64,000 bases of DNA, taken from NCBI GenBank assembly GCA_034008185.1, contig CM067086.1:65456286-65520285 (forward strand), written 5' to 3'. How positions within the stretch are numbered: the stretch's first letter is position 1; every line of letters begins with the position of its first letter. The notes under the pieces are model-generated. The model was not told the DNA's origin. It saw only the letters and a program-made list of their open reading frames with translations, and did no database searches. The translations under genes were made by a program, and so were the position numbers. Source of the DNA: Gorsachius magnificus. Taxonomy: Eukaryota; Chordata; Aves; Pelecaniformes; Ardeidae. Positions 44,111 through 58,700 of this stretch are shown piece after piece.

Positions 44111-45182
44111 TGTCATTGAACAGCCATTCATAGTACCAAAAGAAGTGATAATTAACTTAGAGAACAGCTCAAGGCAGTTCTACACAGACTTTTAGTTATT
44201 CCTACATATACCTATATGGGAGAAAGAAGCCTATCATGTAATACCAGTGCTTCCCTGGTAAAGGGTTGCAGGTATTTTGTGTTCATTTTTTTTCAGCCAT
44301 CACACTTTGGCAGACCCAATGTGGGGTAAGGTTCTGTGCTTGTCACCAGACAACATGCCATTTCGTACAGGCAAGCACAATAAAACCTGGATCCCTCCAG
44401 CAATGCAGATCTTCCTTGCCTGTTCCTGGAGACTCCTCATTAAGAAAGAACAAAATCCTCAATAAAAAGCTCCCTCCCCCCAGGTAGTGCTGACAGCTCT
44501 TGGATCTTACCACTTATCTCATGACAGAGCAACTCCCCAGTCACTGGGGCCAAGAGAAGGCAGAGGAGTTGCAGGGTTTGTAATGATCAGTGTTCTTGGT
44601 CCTCAGGTTTTTTGACTATGGTCAACATAGTCAACATATCTTGAAAGTTTGATGTAAATGTACTCCAAAAAAATGACACGAGTGAAGACAAGTTAAAAAA
44701 AAAAAAAAAGCACGTGACTCTGAAGCTAATCTCATGTTTGGAAAGTGGTGGAACCTGGCTCAAGAGGGTTTTTTTAACTTGGAGGGTTGGAGAACCTACA
44801 AATAAAACCTGATGGCCTTAGAGCTCACCAAGAGCATCTCAACAAAACCCGGCCTGCCGCTGTTGCCATCTATCATCAGCCGTCCTGCTTCCCCCTTCGC
44901 TCTGTGCAGCATCTTCACCTCCCACAGGGCATCAATACCCACAGTGGCTACAAGCACAGGCTCTGGGGGTGTTTTCCCAGCTGCCCTTGGTCCTGTCGCA
45001 GGAATATTGCTGGTGGCCACAGGGGCTAAAGCAGTTACTCAATGTATTTTCAGTGGGCACTACAGTAGACACCTGCTTCACTTGGTGTAAGGCACCAAAC
45101 TTTGAAGAAATGCAAGGCTAGAGCACTCAGGGATATCTTTGTATAGACTGATAGCATGTTTAAAATAATGTTAAATACCTGG

Positions 45183-45758
45183 TGTTCTGGTTTCTGCTGG
45201 GACAGAGTTGATTTTCTTCCTAGTAGCTGGTATAGTGCTGTGTTTTGGATTTAGTACTAGAAGACTGTTGATAACTCACTGATGGTTTGGTTGTTGTTGG
45301 GTAGTGCTTAGACTGGCCAAGGACTTCTGAGCTCTCAGCTCTGCCAGGGGCACAAGAAGCTGGGAGGGGGCACAGCCAGGACAGCCGACCCCAGCTGGCC
45401 CAAGGGCTATTCCAGACCATATGGCGTCATGCTCAGTATATAAGCTGGGGGAAGAAGAAGGAAGGGGGGGACATTTGGAGTGATGGTGTCTGTCTTTCCA
45501 AGTAACTGTTATGCGTGATGGAGCCCTGCTTCCCTGGGGATGGCTGAGCACCCGCCTGCCCATGGGAAGCGGTGAATTAATTCCTTGCTTTGCTTTGCTT
45601 GCGTGCACGGCTTTTGCTTTCCCTATTAAACTGTCTTTATCTCAACTCACGAGTTTTCTCACTTTTACTCTTTGGATTCTCTCCCCCATCCCATTGAGGG
45701 AGGGAGTGAGCGAGTGGCTGTGTGGGGCTTAATTGCCAGCCAGGGTTAAACCACGACA
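45183..45758 (+). mobile_element. Solo LTR, same ERVL-like family, plus orientation
   Basis: A 576-bp LTR from TGTTCTGGTTTCTGCTGGGA to GGTTAAACCACGACA, flanked by a perfect 5-bp duplication CCTGG (45178-45182 and 45759-45763). Sense orientation is set by a TATA box TATATAAG at 45437-45444 after GCGTCATGCTC, and ATTAAA at 45625-45630. No gag, pol or env adjoins. Its U3/R middle differs from the copy at 31095, so the two belong to different variants of one family. Confidence 0.95.
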
Positions 45759-45763
45759 CCTGG

Positions 45764-47386
45764 TCTTGGTGTTCATGGCACATCTATTCAGAATTCAGTT
45801 TTGTGCTTATTTTAGTCTAGAAAGCCATTTTGCTGGTAGAATTATTCTTCAAGAATTGGAGGTGAATGTTGCTGCCTGCTTTCAGAAAAGGGCGTTTGTA
45901 CTCACGAGTGCAAAGCTCGTACCAGAAACCTCAGTGCTCTAGCCACCTTCTAAGAAGTCAGATCATGAATCAGCCTGGAAAAATGAAGTTTTCTAGTTGT
46001 CGGAGGTGGCTGATTCTGATCAGAGCGGTGGGAGGGAAACAAGGTGGTTTCAGCAGAAGGTGAGCAGCTAATAAAGGGGATGACAGTCCCTGGCTCCACG
46101 TGGCAGCAGGTCCTGTGTGGTCCTGCAGCCCTGTCTCCCGCTTTGAAGGTGCTGGAGGCCCTGCAATTCCTCTCTTGATGCTTTTCCATTAAAGCTGCAA
46201 TTGTCAGCGAGGCAAGACCTCCTCAGAAAGCTGAGCTGTGCCGTGAATTATTCCTACACCTGCACCATCCATAAAGCAGAGTGTTTTGGTTGGGCTCCCA
46301 AACGCTTGTTAGCCTTCCGTGACTCAGCAGTGGCTAAGTTAATGTCAGCTCTACCCAGGGGAAAATCTTCAATATTTCTTTTTACTTAAAAAGAAAGAAA
46401 AAAACCCCAAACATTATTTTTAAGCTCCTAAAAGAGCATTACAGAAGAATGAAGAGGAAGAAAAAAGAGTCTATGTAAAGATTGCTTACCAGAGCCCTTT
46501 TACAATAGGCAGCCACACAACAGAAATAGGTGGACATTAATTCATGCTAACCTTGCACACCTAAATACCATTAATTCATCTAAACTAATAACGTTAATTC
46601 CTTCAAAAATGAGATTAAAGACAGGCACCCCTTGCAGTCATAATCTGTGGTTGATGACACTAAAATGAAACCTCCAGTATACAAAGCTACCAGCAGAGCT
46701 TGCAGAATCTCATAAATTGCAGCTGGCAATACATAAATCCTTGAGACAATATACATTATTTTCTGGGGAGTGGGCATTTGCACGCCAAACACCATGCAAA
46801 AAGGAAAGCAAAGCCATATAACTCCTCTCCCGATGCAGGAGTTGTTGTCAGAGAAGCATGATGCCGCTCGGACCAACGCTTACCTAAATCTGTCAGGTCA
46901 GAGCAGGATTTAGGACACAACATCATGGGAACCACATTTGTTTTCAATTTGCAAACTCAGCTAGCAGAAACAAAGCATAACTCAGAGCTGGAGGTGCCCT
47001 GATCTCCCAGCAATGCTACACCACCCACCCTCACTGGTGGGTATCTGAAGAGTTGGAAAAGGTCTTTAGCAGGACCTGCTGATGCCTCTGATGGGTGCTG
47101 AGATAGCATTAGGGTGAAGAAGGGCTCAATTATACATTGCTTTCTCCCCAGGACTGCATCCATAGGCAGCTGTAAGTCAGCTAATAGCTTTCCTTTTGAT
47201 TTCAGTGGGTTTGGGCCATTGGCCTGGTGGCGGATTGCCTGGTGGCATGCTCTAAGGGCAGGCTTGGGGGGTGATGGGTGAGAAATATTAGGTAAGGTTA
47301 GCACAACTCCTTTGTTGTAGCAAATGGAAATCTGAGGGTTCAGCTCTCGTACTCGGGGGTCAGAACAAGGACCAGGATTTGCATGG
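45764..47386. other. Intergenic stretch
   Basis: Unique sequence, no gene or repeat recognised. Confidence 0.5.
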
Positions 47387-48055
47387 TGCTGGTGCTGGTT
47401 GACAGGCGGCTGAATATGAGCCAGCAGGGTGCCCAGGTGGCCAAGAGGGCCAACAGCATCCTGGCTTGTATCAGGAGTGGTGTGGCCAGCAGGAGCAGGG
47501 CAGTGACTGTGCCCCTGTGCTGGGCACTGGGGGGGCCGCCCCTCAAATGCTGGGGTCAGGGTTGGGCCCCTCCCTCCCCGAAGGACCTGGAGGGGCTGGA
47601 GCTTGTCCAGAGAAGGGCAGCGGAGCTGGGGAGGGGTCTGGAGCCCCAGGCTGCTGGGGAGCGGCTGGGGGAGCTGGGGGTGTTCAGCCTGGAGCAGAGG
47701 AGGCTGAGGGGAGCCCTCATCGCTCCCTACAACTGCCTGAGAGGAGGGGGGAGCCGGGGGGGTCGGGCTCTGCTCCCAGGGAACGGGCGATGGGACGAGG
47801 GGAAACGGCCTCAAGTTGTGCCAGGGCAGGTTTAGGTTGGACATTAGGAAAAATTTCTTCCCCGAAAGGGCTGTCAGGCACTGGAAGGGGCTGCCCAGGG
47901 AGGTGGTTGAGTCCCCATCCCTGGGGGGATTTAACAGCTGGGCAGACAAGGTGCTTAGGGCCAGGGTTTAGTGGTGGGATGGCAGGATTAGGTTAACGGT
48001 TGGGCTTGATGATCTTAAAGGTCTTTTCCAACCTAAACAATTCTATGATTCTATG
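47387..48055 (+). mobile_element. CR1 LINE fragment, 0.67 kb
   Basis: A sense copy on plus. It begins in ORF2 at TGCTGGTGCTGGTTGACAGG ([19 protein letters not shown] in frame), runs through the C-terminus and 3' UTR and ends with ACAATTCTATGATTCTATG. A plus frame at 47383-47835 still reads as CR1 ORF2 for 150 codons. The 330-codon minus frame over it is an antisense shadow. It is unusually GC-rich for CR1 here. Confidence 0.94.
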
Positions 48056-50382
48056 CATCTCTCTGCTCACTTTCCATGTCGTGTCCTCTGCCTCATCCCA
48101 TCCCCGGAGGCATGGAGGAATAAGCGTGCTCCGCAGCTGGCTGTCGTGTCCTGCCTGTCCCTTTCTCTCCCTTTCTCCCTCCTTTGCTTACTCTTTGGTG
48201 GAGACATCACTTTGTGCTTGTCAAGGGAAGTGCTGACCAGGGCTTAACATGGGCTTCGGTGATGGGACCCCCTCATCTGCTCCTGAAATCCCCTTTTGCT
48301 ACTTTTACTACTCATATTTCAAGCGCGTGCATCTGATGCCAGTGCCTGGCTGAGAATCACCAGGATGGGTCGCTGGTGTGACTCTGCCCCTGAGGTCTGT
48401 CACACATCCTTCTATTCTCCCTGTTGTACCTATTGCATTTCTCTTTTCTTCCAGGCTTGGGCAGAGGGTTTGACCTGCATCCAGCAGGATGGGCTTCTGG
48501 ATCACAGCCTTTGCCCCAGGGCTGCATTAGCCTGTGACAGCAGTGGGGACCACTGCCCGGGGGGGACCCTGACAGTCAGCATGTGCCATATCCAGCACTG
48601 CTCCGGGTGCTGGACCCACAGCCGTGTGCTGCCTACAACTGCATCTGCCCTGCTCTAGGACTTGCACTGACTCCACTTGGAAATAGAGTTGTGGGCAGGC
48701 CTGGGAGGGCGTTCACAAGCTTGCAAATTCCCAAATGTCTATATACTGCACTCAGAGGTGTTCAGTCTGCAGATCATGGCCTGGTTGAGAGCAAGATCAC
48801 CTACTACTGCTGGTGGCCACAGAGGCCCCGAGATGTTTGCAGGAGGCAGCGGGATGCTGCTTGCCTGGCAGCAATGCCCAGGGGCGCGTGAAGGTCGGCG
48901 GCTGGTTCTGCCGACCCTTTGAGTCAGCGCCGATACATCCAAAACACCGGAGGTATTATTTCAGATTAAGCCCAGATTAAGCCCATTTAATTTTAACTCA
49001 GATTAAGCCCCTATTTAGAACCTGGCCCTGTTTCCGATGCAGCTGGGCTAACCCCCCCCGAGGGGCTGGGAATGAACACGGCCGGGTGTTGGGTACTACC
49101 CAGCCTCTCACCGCCATCCTCTTAACGTAGACCACTTAAAACACTGAGTTACTAAAAGAAGGCTTGGCTTGTGAAAACTCATTTAAGAGTAGAGCCGCAG
49201 GTGGCTTTTGGGATGGGGTTTAATGCTTCGTGGCTTCAGGAGGGACCCCAACGCCTGCTGCAGTCCACGGGGGCTTCGGGCAGACGTGAGCACCGAGGAG
49301 CTGCGCCGGTTTAATCTCTAAATAACGATGGAAGTGCAAGTGTGTGCATTACTCCAAATGAATGTATCACCCACACACACTACGCTCTCTGCATATTTAA
49401 TTGCACAGCTCTTTCTCCTGCCCTGCTTTTTAAGAAATGCTCCACAATCCATCAGCGCCTTTCAAAGAATAACTGATTTCAAAGAAATTTAGGGCAAGAA
49501 GAGTTTGGGACCTGTTCGGACTAGCTGGAAAACAGCAGTGGGGAGAACATAATCTATCTCACTCATTCTTTTACTCCTATTTGTATTACCAGGGAATCCG
49601 AAAGGCCGAAGTCCAGACCAGAGCCAGCTGTGCGAGGAGATGCACAACCCCCAAGAGGAGAAGAACGATCTCCATTTCTGAGACATAAGGGTGACGTGCA
49701 GTGCATGAGGGCTGCCCGTGAGTTTGTGCAGCAGAAGGACAAGACGCTTTTTCTCTGCCTGAGAGCTACAAGTCTTCAAGGTTTCTTAAAAACCAGGTGC
49801 CACGGCAAAGGCAGGCTTTGCGGCACTTGGTTGATAGATTTCTGGAGTAGCTTTTATTCTGACTTGCCCACCACAGCCTTGATCCTAACCCTGCACTGGG
49901 CTGTGGTATTAGGCAGCTGTGCAGCATGTTTTCACTTCCTATTGATGGGTTGTGTACTTCCCCCCCCGCTAATCCTTTGCTAATGGACACTTTCTTTGAG
50001 CCAGCTGAGATCTGAGTTGTGTTGTCTTTGTGCTACTTGCAGATTTTATTACTTGGATATCTTTGTTTTCATTATTTTGAGATTGGGGGATTTTGTCTCT
50101 CTCCTTCGGACTGATTCGTGCGGTTAGAGATGGGCTGGCCTCCCACGGCTCCTGTTTGCATTTGGTCCGGGAGCAGTGGGAGAGCAGCTTCTCGGCGGCA
50201 AATTGCGCAGTCCCGCGCTTCAGGCGCCGAAGCTGAGAGGAGACCGGCTTTTGGCTTTCACTGGAAAGCGCCTCTCGCTTGCAAAACAAAAAAAAATAAA
50301 GCAATTCCGCTGCTCCCCTTGTTGAACTTAGGTGCACTGGTTTTAACTGGGCTCTGCTTGCAGATGCAGACCCAGCAAGCCT
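48056..50382. other. Intergenic stretch
   Basis: Unique sequence. The region 48950-49060 repeats AGATTAAGCCC three times in a short space. No gene recognised. Confidence 0.5.
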
Positions 50383-50571
50383 GGGTTGTCAGGCTCTGGA
50401 ATGGGCTGCCCAGGGAGGTTGTCGAGTCCCCATCCCTGGAGGTATTTAAAAGAAGGGCAGATGAGGTGCTTAGGGACAGGGTTTAGTGGTGGGATGGCAG
50501 GGTTAGGTTAAAGGTTGGACTCGATGATCTTAAAGGTCTTTTCCAACCAAAGTGATTCTATGATTCTATTC
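50383..50571 (+). mobile_element. CR1 LINE 3' end, 189 bp
   Basis: A very short copy: GTTGTCAGGCTCTGGAATGG to AGTGATTCTATGATTCTAT. Its tail resembles that of the long copy at 7706 (CGGTTGGAAAAG type), so the two belong to one subfamily. Confidence 0.93.
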
Positions 50572-52670
50572 TAGAAACCACCCACGGCGGGGAGGCAGCA
50601 GCATGGACGGGCAGGAGGGGAGAGCCCCCCAGCTCTGGCCCCGGGATGGCGGGGGACCCCAGGAGCTCCCAAAATATGGAGCCTGAGGCTGACGGAGCGT
50701 GTCCGGGTGCGAGCACTCATGATGTAGGGAAGCCAGCGGTGACATCCCTGGACATGGTACCCATGGCAGCGAGGATAGAGATGCACAGCAGGTTCAAGGA
50801 CACCACTCTGGCCTTCAGAGGAGGGAAAAAGCACGGCCCATGGGGCAGTGAGGGAGGGTGGAGAGCCGAAATAGAGTTCCCCAGCAGCAGGATGAAGGAG
50901 GGTCCTTCCTCTGGGAGGGACATGAGACCCCCTGGGTGAATCCAGGGTTGCAGCGGAGAGCAAGGACAGGCTCCCGTGGGAAAGCAGAGAGGTGGAGATC
51001 CAGCAAAGCTGCCGGCAGAAAGGAGACACAGTTGAAGACTCAGTCTTCCCAACCAACTTTTCTCCTTCTGACACAGGGCAAGGAGCAGAGAGCTACACAA
51101 CCATTTTTTCGTGTATATATAGTTTAGCCCCACCATCCTTAGGCTGGGCTCTGAGCTGGTCCAGGGAGGAACGGCAGAGCAGTGGGTGTTGGTGTAACTT
51201 GTGCAGCCCCTGGAGAGCTGAGGGTGCCCGTGGGGACCAGACTCACCACCAGGGCAGGTGGGAACCCAAGCAATATTGCATCGGGTTTTCATGACAAGGC
51301 AGGAAAGTGTTTTCTAGTGCAGAAATCAGAAGCCTGCCCACAGTTTCAGGAGATGAGAGAAAAATAAAAACCCTAAGAGGTCAGCCAAAGGGACATGATT
51401 TGTGGGTGAGTTTCTGAACTGGGACAGCAGAGCCTGGTGCTGGTCGCAGTGGAGCTGTGGCCATGATGTCCCCAGAGCTGAGGACCTGCCATTTGCAGAC
51501 TGGGAGCTGCTTCCAGCCAAATGCCAGAGCCTGGAAATGTCCTGGCATGCTCAGCATCCCCACTTTGTCTTCTTAGTGCCCTCTCCTCAAAAAATCAAAA
51601 CCGAATCTGGTATTTTGATGCTTCCTGATAAAAGTTACATCTGTCAAAATGACCTTTTGGTTAAACAGCAATAGCTGGCATTAATCCTATTATTTCATCG
51701 TCATTATTATTGTTTTATCAACCCAACGCAGCTGCCGTTTCATCCTGCTCTAAGTGAATTGAAGTTCTCAGCTGGGGCACGCCGTGCTCTCAGATGTGTG
51801 AAATGCTGATAGCTGCAACATGAACCACCGCTCCTTTTCCCTCCTGGGACCCCACACTTGACTCCAAGTCTACACTGAGATGGTCAGAAAAGTCAGCTCA
51901 GCAGCAAGAAAAACAATCTCTTTCCAGATGATGGATGCATCAGATGAAATTTGTGATTATCTTCTGCGGTGCCCATGGGTCCTTGCAGCTGGGCAACGCG
52001 AGGACACTCGCTAACTTCTGAAAAAGGAAGAAATGCGATAGAATTGCAGATGTCTTAAAAGAAATAACAAATAAATATAAGACAGTTCTATTCCAAGACC
52101 GATTTAAGGCAGATAAAGATGAGGGCTAAAGCATTTCAAATCCAATCCAACAAAGTCCTTAAGTGTATGCTTCAAGGCAAGCAGAGGAATAATGCCACCA
52201 GCCCAAGGGGTGGTTTATCTGCTTGTATTTATGAGGGCGCTTAAGTGCTTTGCTGGGTTACGGTGTCAGGTGTGAGAGGTGAAACACCCCGCTCGCCCGC
52301 CTGGAATGACCTCGGCAGACACGACCGCGCTGGTGTGAGCTGCTCACAAGCTTCACAGGGAGATGCACCCAGAGGAAGGTATGGCTGTGACAGAGGTAAT
52401 GATAAGAACAGCAAAGAAGTCCTAAATAAATGACCAGGGGAGGTGGTGGGGTCTCATAGGAGATCTTTATGAGCCAGTTAGACAAACGTCTGTCTGGTTT
52501 AGAAATCACTGATCCCACCTGAGGGCCCAGCATGGATTAGGTGGCCTTTTGAGGCCAATGCTAGCCTTGGTTTTGGTTTATGTGCAAGGGAAGGTTGGAT
52601 TCACAGGAGGTGGTCCTGCTGAGCTGGCCCTGCTGAGCCCTGCCTCTACACTGCACTGACCACAGATAGA

Positions 52671-52759
52671 TATGGGAACGGGTATGGGTATGAGCATGGG
52701 CAGGAGCACGGGCATGGACATGGGCATGGGCATGAGGATGAACGTGGGCATGAGCAATG
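52671..52759. repeat. Imperfect hexamer repeat, GGGCAT type
   Basis: About fourteen degenerate 6-bp units of the form GGGCATG / GGGTATG / GAGCATG. On the minus strand it would read as Met-Pro repeats, with no sign of coding use. Confidence 0.9.
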
Positions 52760-53149
52760 AGGTTAGGTCTGAGTCACCGTAAGGGCCCTCTGGGACCCAC
52801 CTGGTAGCAGGTGCCTGGAGACAGTAGGAGCCCATGCTGGGACCAGGAACGTCCCAGCCCACACAGTGAAGAAGTGACAATTATTCACTGGGGTAGTTCC
52901 CTTCCTCATGTCCCAAGGACCTCGTCTCCAGAGAGTTCAGCCAACTCAGCAAGTCCCTTCTCCTCTTGCAAACTTACACCTGGGCTCCAGCTGAACCAAG
53001 GCTGAACCCCTCTCCCAGGACCAGGGTCACAATCTCGGAAGAGGACAAGCCTTAGAGGATCCCTCCATATTTAGGCAACGGTGTCAGACGGTGCCTGCTT
53101 CTTCTGCAACTCTTCATTTGTCCTTTACAAGGTTCTGTGATTTAAGAAC

Positions 53150-53640
53150 GTGTGTTAAATCTTCTGCAACAATCAATTCAAATATACAAGTTTGGCTATT
53201 CAAATTACTTTTCCAAAAGTACTTTAAAATGCATTAAGTTATTAATTGCCTGCTGGCACTTTAATCAAACGGGAAAATTGACATAGCCAGAGGCATGTAT
53301 TTTTGTGGAAAGGAAATTTATTTAAGAAGAAACAGCGGCTCTTACTGCTTAATTTAAACTAGAAAACTGTGGAAAATCAACTGTGAAGACTGCCTGGAAT
53401 TAATAACTTGCAATCTTCTGTGTGAAGAACCCCCTACCAGTTCAATTTACTGGGAGATTAAATTACTTCTAAGTTTGCCATATTAAAACAGAACATGAAT
53501 AAAATGTTAGTGAAAGCACATCTATTATTTACTGTCTGTGATATGGATATAATTATTTCCAAACAACCACAATGTGACGTGACTGGCAATATTTAAATTA
53601 TTTGCTAGAAAATGTAGTTATACCACCTCGGTTCCTATAA
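53150..53640. promoter_or_regulatory. Candidate conserved non-coding element
   Basis: Unique AT-rich DNA with several ATTAAGTTATTAATTGCC-like and TTAATCAAA cores and no repeats, between GC-richer flanks. Regulatory role is inferred. Confidence 0.25.
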
Positions 53641-54683
53641 AAGCAGCCCAAATGGGTTTCCACAGATGGCGTATTCCTGCCACGAGGAATTATCTCCCCA
53701 CCCTCTGCCCCGTGGTGCCCAGCATCCCTGTTTCACTGCTCTTTTAGCACCAACACCAGCACCGCCGTGCTTCCCCCACTGCCCCACGTCATAGGAACTC
53801 CATGCCTCCTTTGCTTTGCTCCATTTTTATTTTTTTTCCCCCTTTTTAAAGTTGACTGTGCTGAATACCTGGTGCAAACAAGAGCTTCGGTGGTGGCAGA
53901 GCATAATCGGGCGAACGCTTTCCCTGCGTGCAGGGGCTCCTTGCTGAACCCAGTGCAGAAAGCTCACCTGCGGAGCCGGCAAACTCAGGCTTATCTTTTT
54001 CAAAGCCTGCCAAGTTTATGGGGTGCATAAGCCTGTTCCAAGGGAGTAGAAAATAGGAAGGCAAAAAAGAAACAAATCAAGGTGAGAGGGTATTTGCTAA
54101 AACCCAAACAAAACCCAGCAGGATTTTGAAGCAGCCTGAGAAGGAGCAGGAGGTGGGAGAGGCACGGAGCATGGAGGAGTTGCCAGCCCTCGGGGATGCC
54201 GCGCTGTGGCCCCGGTGGGTCGATGGGTGCTGAGATAAAGCAAAGAAAGAAGCTGTGCAATGTGTGGTTTAGGTGGAGGAGATTTTCGAAGCACCAAGCA
54301 AGCGGGGAATGAGGAGAGACCACCTGGAACATGTTTGGGGATGATGTGGTTGACAAAGCTTGCTGCCCTGCCATGAGATGCAAAACACTTCCAGGACCTT
54401 AGCGTAAAATTGAGATCCCTAAAAGGATCCCAAAATACAAAGTGTTGTGGAGAGAGGGCATGGGAGGATATTAATGGGCTGTAGAGTGTCAGTCCTTGCC
54501 CCTCTGCTTGGAGAAGACAAGGAGATGCACTGTGTGGCAGCATCCCTGCTTTAGAGAGGGGAAACTGAGGCATGGGGTGACCTGGAACAGCCTATCTCTG
54601 GATGTCAGGCTGGGTCACTGTGTTGGGCATCTTGCAGTCACAGCCCCGGCAGTGGGACCTCTGCCACCTCCCTCTTCTACTGA

Positions 54684-55403
<720 letters not shown>

Positions 55404-55465
55404 ATAAAAACTATTCTGCTGGAGAGAACGAATAAAGCCAAGAGTCTAATTTTTATTTCATTTTT
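55404..55465 (+). other. RPS8 3' UTR of the retrocopy with poly(A) signals
   Basis: Short AT-rich trailer. One AATAAA overlaps the stop codon (55403-55408) and a second lies at 55431-55436. The RPS8-like sequence ends about 29 bp after the second, the usual distance to a cleavage site, and no poly(A) follows. Confidence 0.75.
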
Positions 55466-55743
55466 GACAGGACAAGGGGTAATGGTTTTAAACTGAAGCA
55501 GGGTAGGTTTAGACTGGATATAAGGAGGAAATTCTTTACAACAAGGGTGGTGAAACACTGGAACAGGTTGCCCAGAGAGGGGGTGGAGGCCCCATCCCTG
55601 GGAACATTCAAGGCCAGGTTGGACGGGGCTCTGAGCAACCTGATCTGGTTAAAGGTGTCCCTGCTCAGTGCAGGGGGGTTGGACTAGATGACCTCTAGGG
55701 GCCCCTTCCAACCCAAAACATTCTATGATTCTATGATTCTATG
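55466..55743 (+). mobile_element. CR1 3' portion of the chimera
   Basis: Plus-orientated CR1 from GACAGGACAAGGGGTAATGG through the ORF2 C-terminus and 3' UTR to ATTCTATGATTCTATG. It matches the reverse complement of 40860-41358 over its whole length, so it is the same subfamily (GTTTTGGGTTGGAAGGG type). Confidence 0.94.
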
Positions 55744-58700
55744 GTGTCTGAAGGGATTTGGGCATGCTCTGTGAAAATAACAGTACTGCAAAAAAAGGGA
55801 AAGATGCTCTGTGGTAACTGTGAGCATCCTTATTTGCCGTTTATGAGTCCTAATCAGTCCTCCCATGTCCTTCCCAGCTAGAGGTGAGATGGTCCCTCCC
55901 GCTCTCTGCCCAGAATGGTCTCACCAGGAGGATGCTGAGCCCAAGCAGAAGGCCCTGCGGAGACAAGTCAGCTCGCTCCCAGCTCCTCGGCTTGAAACTT
56001 GGTGAAAAGCGGCTCGTGCTCAGAGACAGCCTTTTGCGATGTTCCGTTCCAAGGCCCGTGCATGGTAATGAGCCTAATTATGGGCATCGGGCACTGAAAG
56101 GTAAGAAGCCCTTCTTCTCTGTCCACAAACGAATGAGCTGTAGCTCAGATCTGTAGGTTAAGAGGGAGCATGCACAGATGGAAATGGGGTTTCCCAAAGA
56201 CACTTTCACGTTTCTGTAATCGAATGTGTCACATTTAATTGCCATAGGCCTGTCACTGTGCAAACCTGGGGACCTCACCTCTTGATGTCAGCTTAGACCC
56301 GATTGCCTAATTGCATTACCTGGGTAATTAGATAGAAATATAGTAGCCCAGTGCTGAACAATAGTGGGGATCCACCTCCTAACAGAATTAGCCTGGCTTT
56401 AACATGGAAAACTTGTACACACACACGGGCACACAGAGACGTACAACTTAAACCAGCTGTAATCACACAGATTAGACCCAGGGGCTTGTTCCCTTAAAGA
56501 AATAGAAATCACACAAGTTTTGTTCCAAAGAGCCTTCTTTGTGCTGTAGTTTGGATCCCAGCAACTAGAGGTATCGACGAGCGTGGGGGCCACCATGCTC
56601 CCACCATGCAGCACCTTTGCAGGATCGCCCAGGAGCTCAGTCCAGGCCAGCCTGAGATGCTCCAGACCTGGAGGCACCAGCCACAAAAGTGCATTTTAGG
56701 TTGTGTGGAAGCGCAGTGCTGGGAAAAGTTTGGAGTGTGATGGGCTTCCTCGTCAAGTCACGCCAGCACTTGGTTCCAGAGTCACAGCAAGTCCTCTATG
56801 GTGGTAGCAGGACCTGGAGAAGATGGAGAGGTGTTGCAGGCAGCAGAGCTCACTGCCACCGAGACTTGTTGCCACCATGACGTGCTGCCACCATGCCTAT
56901 GGCCACTGTGCCTTTTTCTCAGCCAGGGAGGAGAATTAGCTTTGCTTTGGAGTGGGTTCAAGAACAAGAAGAAACCAATAATCCCCCTGCAGCAGGGTGC
57001 AAGTCTCATAAAAGCAAGCGGCTGTAACGCTCACCTGGAGACCTGGTGAGATTTGTTTGCCTGAAGGTCCACTTTCTTTCCCGTAGGCAGAGAACTGGGG
57101 ACGTGCCAGCCCACAGCCGTGTTGCCACTGGCTGGGGGCGATCTGCACCAACATTGGCCATGGTGTGACTGGTGAGGAGCAGGAGGAAAAAGGCATGTCC
57201 CCGTGGATGGTGGCTGGTATTTAAGGCAGGATTGGCCCCCCTTTCAGCCCTCGCACCTCCATTCACACCTGGCTGGGACAATCTGGGCTTCCTTTGCTTT
57301 GAAGGGCCATTCCCCATCCCATCTCATCTCTGCCCGCACTTGTCCCACCCATTCCTACCACCTTCAACCATCGCATTTCCCTCTGACGTGCCACCAACCC
57401 TCCCTTTCTCCCTGCCTTTTGTTGCTCCCCCCCCCTTCTTTTTTTCTTCTTTTTTTCCCTTTAAAGAGCGAACAAAACACAACAAGAAAAAGCAGTGCCA
57501 AGCCGATCCTCTTAACCCAACGTTCTTACCCCGGGGAGGGCTCCGGCAGCACTGAAGCGCGCAGCGAAAACCCCCACGCATTTTGTCCTGTTTCTTCATA
57601 GCAACTCGAGCAAATTGAAAGCCGCGGAGGGGTGTGCCCCCAGGCACTTGGTAAATCCACTTCCTTTGTCATAACAAGAACAAATCCCACCTTTGAAGTT
57701 TTTCCTTCTTGTTACAAGGGGAATGTCTTTTGTTTAATCCATTTTAGCCTTTAATGCCTGACCTGGATCAATCCTGTTGGGTAGATTACACACTACTCAC
57801 GCCGACTTTAAACTACCCTACAGGGATTTTTATTTCGCCCCCCCCACCCCGCCCCACTCCCCGCCGCATTGGTGTGAGAATCTCAGCAATAATCGGCATT
57901 ATGACTTTAGACCATCACTCACTTTGAAGGAGGAGACTGTCCTTTAACAAAGGGGAGGGAGGGGGAGGAAACCTTCAAATATCAAACAGATTTAATCAGC
58001 TTTGAGGTCTTTCAATCGCATATTCATACTGGATCTTTATTAGTTATGAAAATCAGTGCAGAACTTGGCTGGGCTCTGTGTCTCCATGTCCTCCTTCTCT
58101 GTCTCATGCTCCATTCGGGACTGAACTCCCTTGCCCTCGCAGCCTTCTCAGTGCTGATCTGGGGGAAAGCCTGGGAAATATTAGTCCAGGACTGCTGCAA
58201 CAAATTGTCAGGGTGTCCAGCACCCACAGCGCTGCACTGTCCTCCTCCATCCCATTGCTCATGCAAGTGGAAGATGCTGCAAATTGCTACCAGGATGACC
58301 CAGGTGCCCTCCTTGATGACCCAGACATGCGCGATGCCTCACGGAGGGTAAATCTGTACATGAACCCATTAGTGTCATCCTTACATTAGGACTTGCTGTA
58401 AAGAGGTGACCTCAGCTCTTGCCAGCTCCTTGTTTTGCAAAAGAACCTGTAGCTTGGGCTTCCTTTCCTCTCTAGTAGCTACTTATAGCAGATATGTCCT
58501 GTCCTAAAGCCTTCTCCTGCCTGCAGTATCTCTCTTCTTGACACCATTGAAGCATCAGCTGTGCCGTAGGTCTCATTGGTAGATTAATGCTGGCTTCCTT
58601 GCTTTTTCTTGTGGTTTAAGGCCAATCACCAGCCTTGTTCTTGAAGGGATACAAAGCAACAGGGCTCAGGTGCATGCAGGGCTGCAGGAGACCTCCAGAG

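Larger units (their letters stand above)
42031..45177. other. Intergenic stretch
   Basis: Unique sequence with one short tandem duplication (42967) and a TAAT-rich block (43900-44110) listed separately. The open frames at 44796-45090 on both strands are not recognised proteins. Confidence 0.5.

Noticed and set aside
46957..47949. 330-codon minus-strand open frame
   Set aside because: It is the antisense of a plus-orientated CR1 plus flanking sequence.
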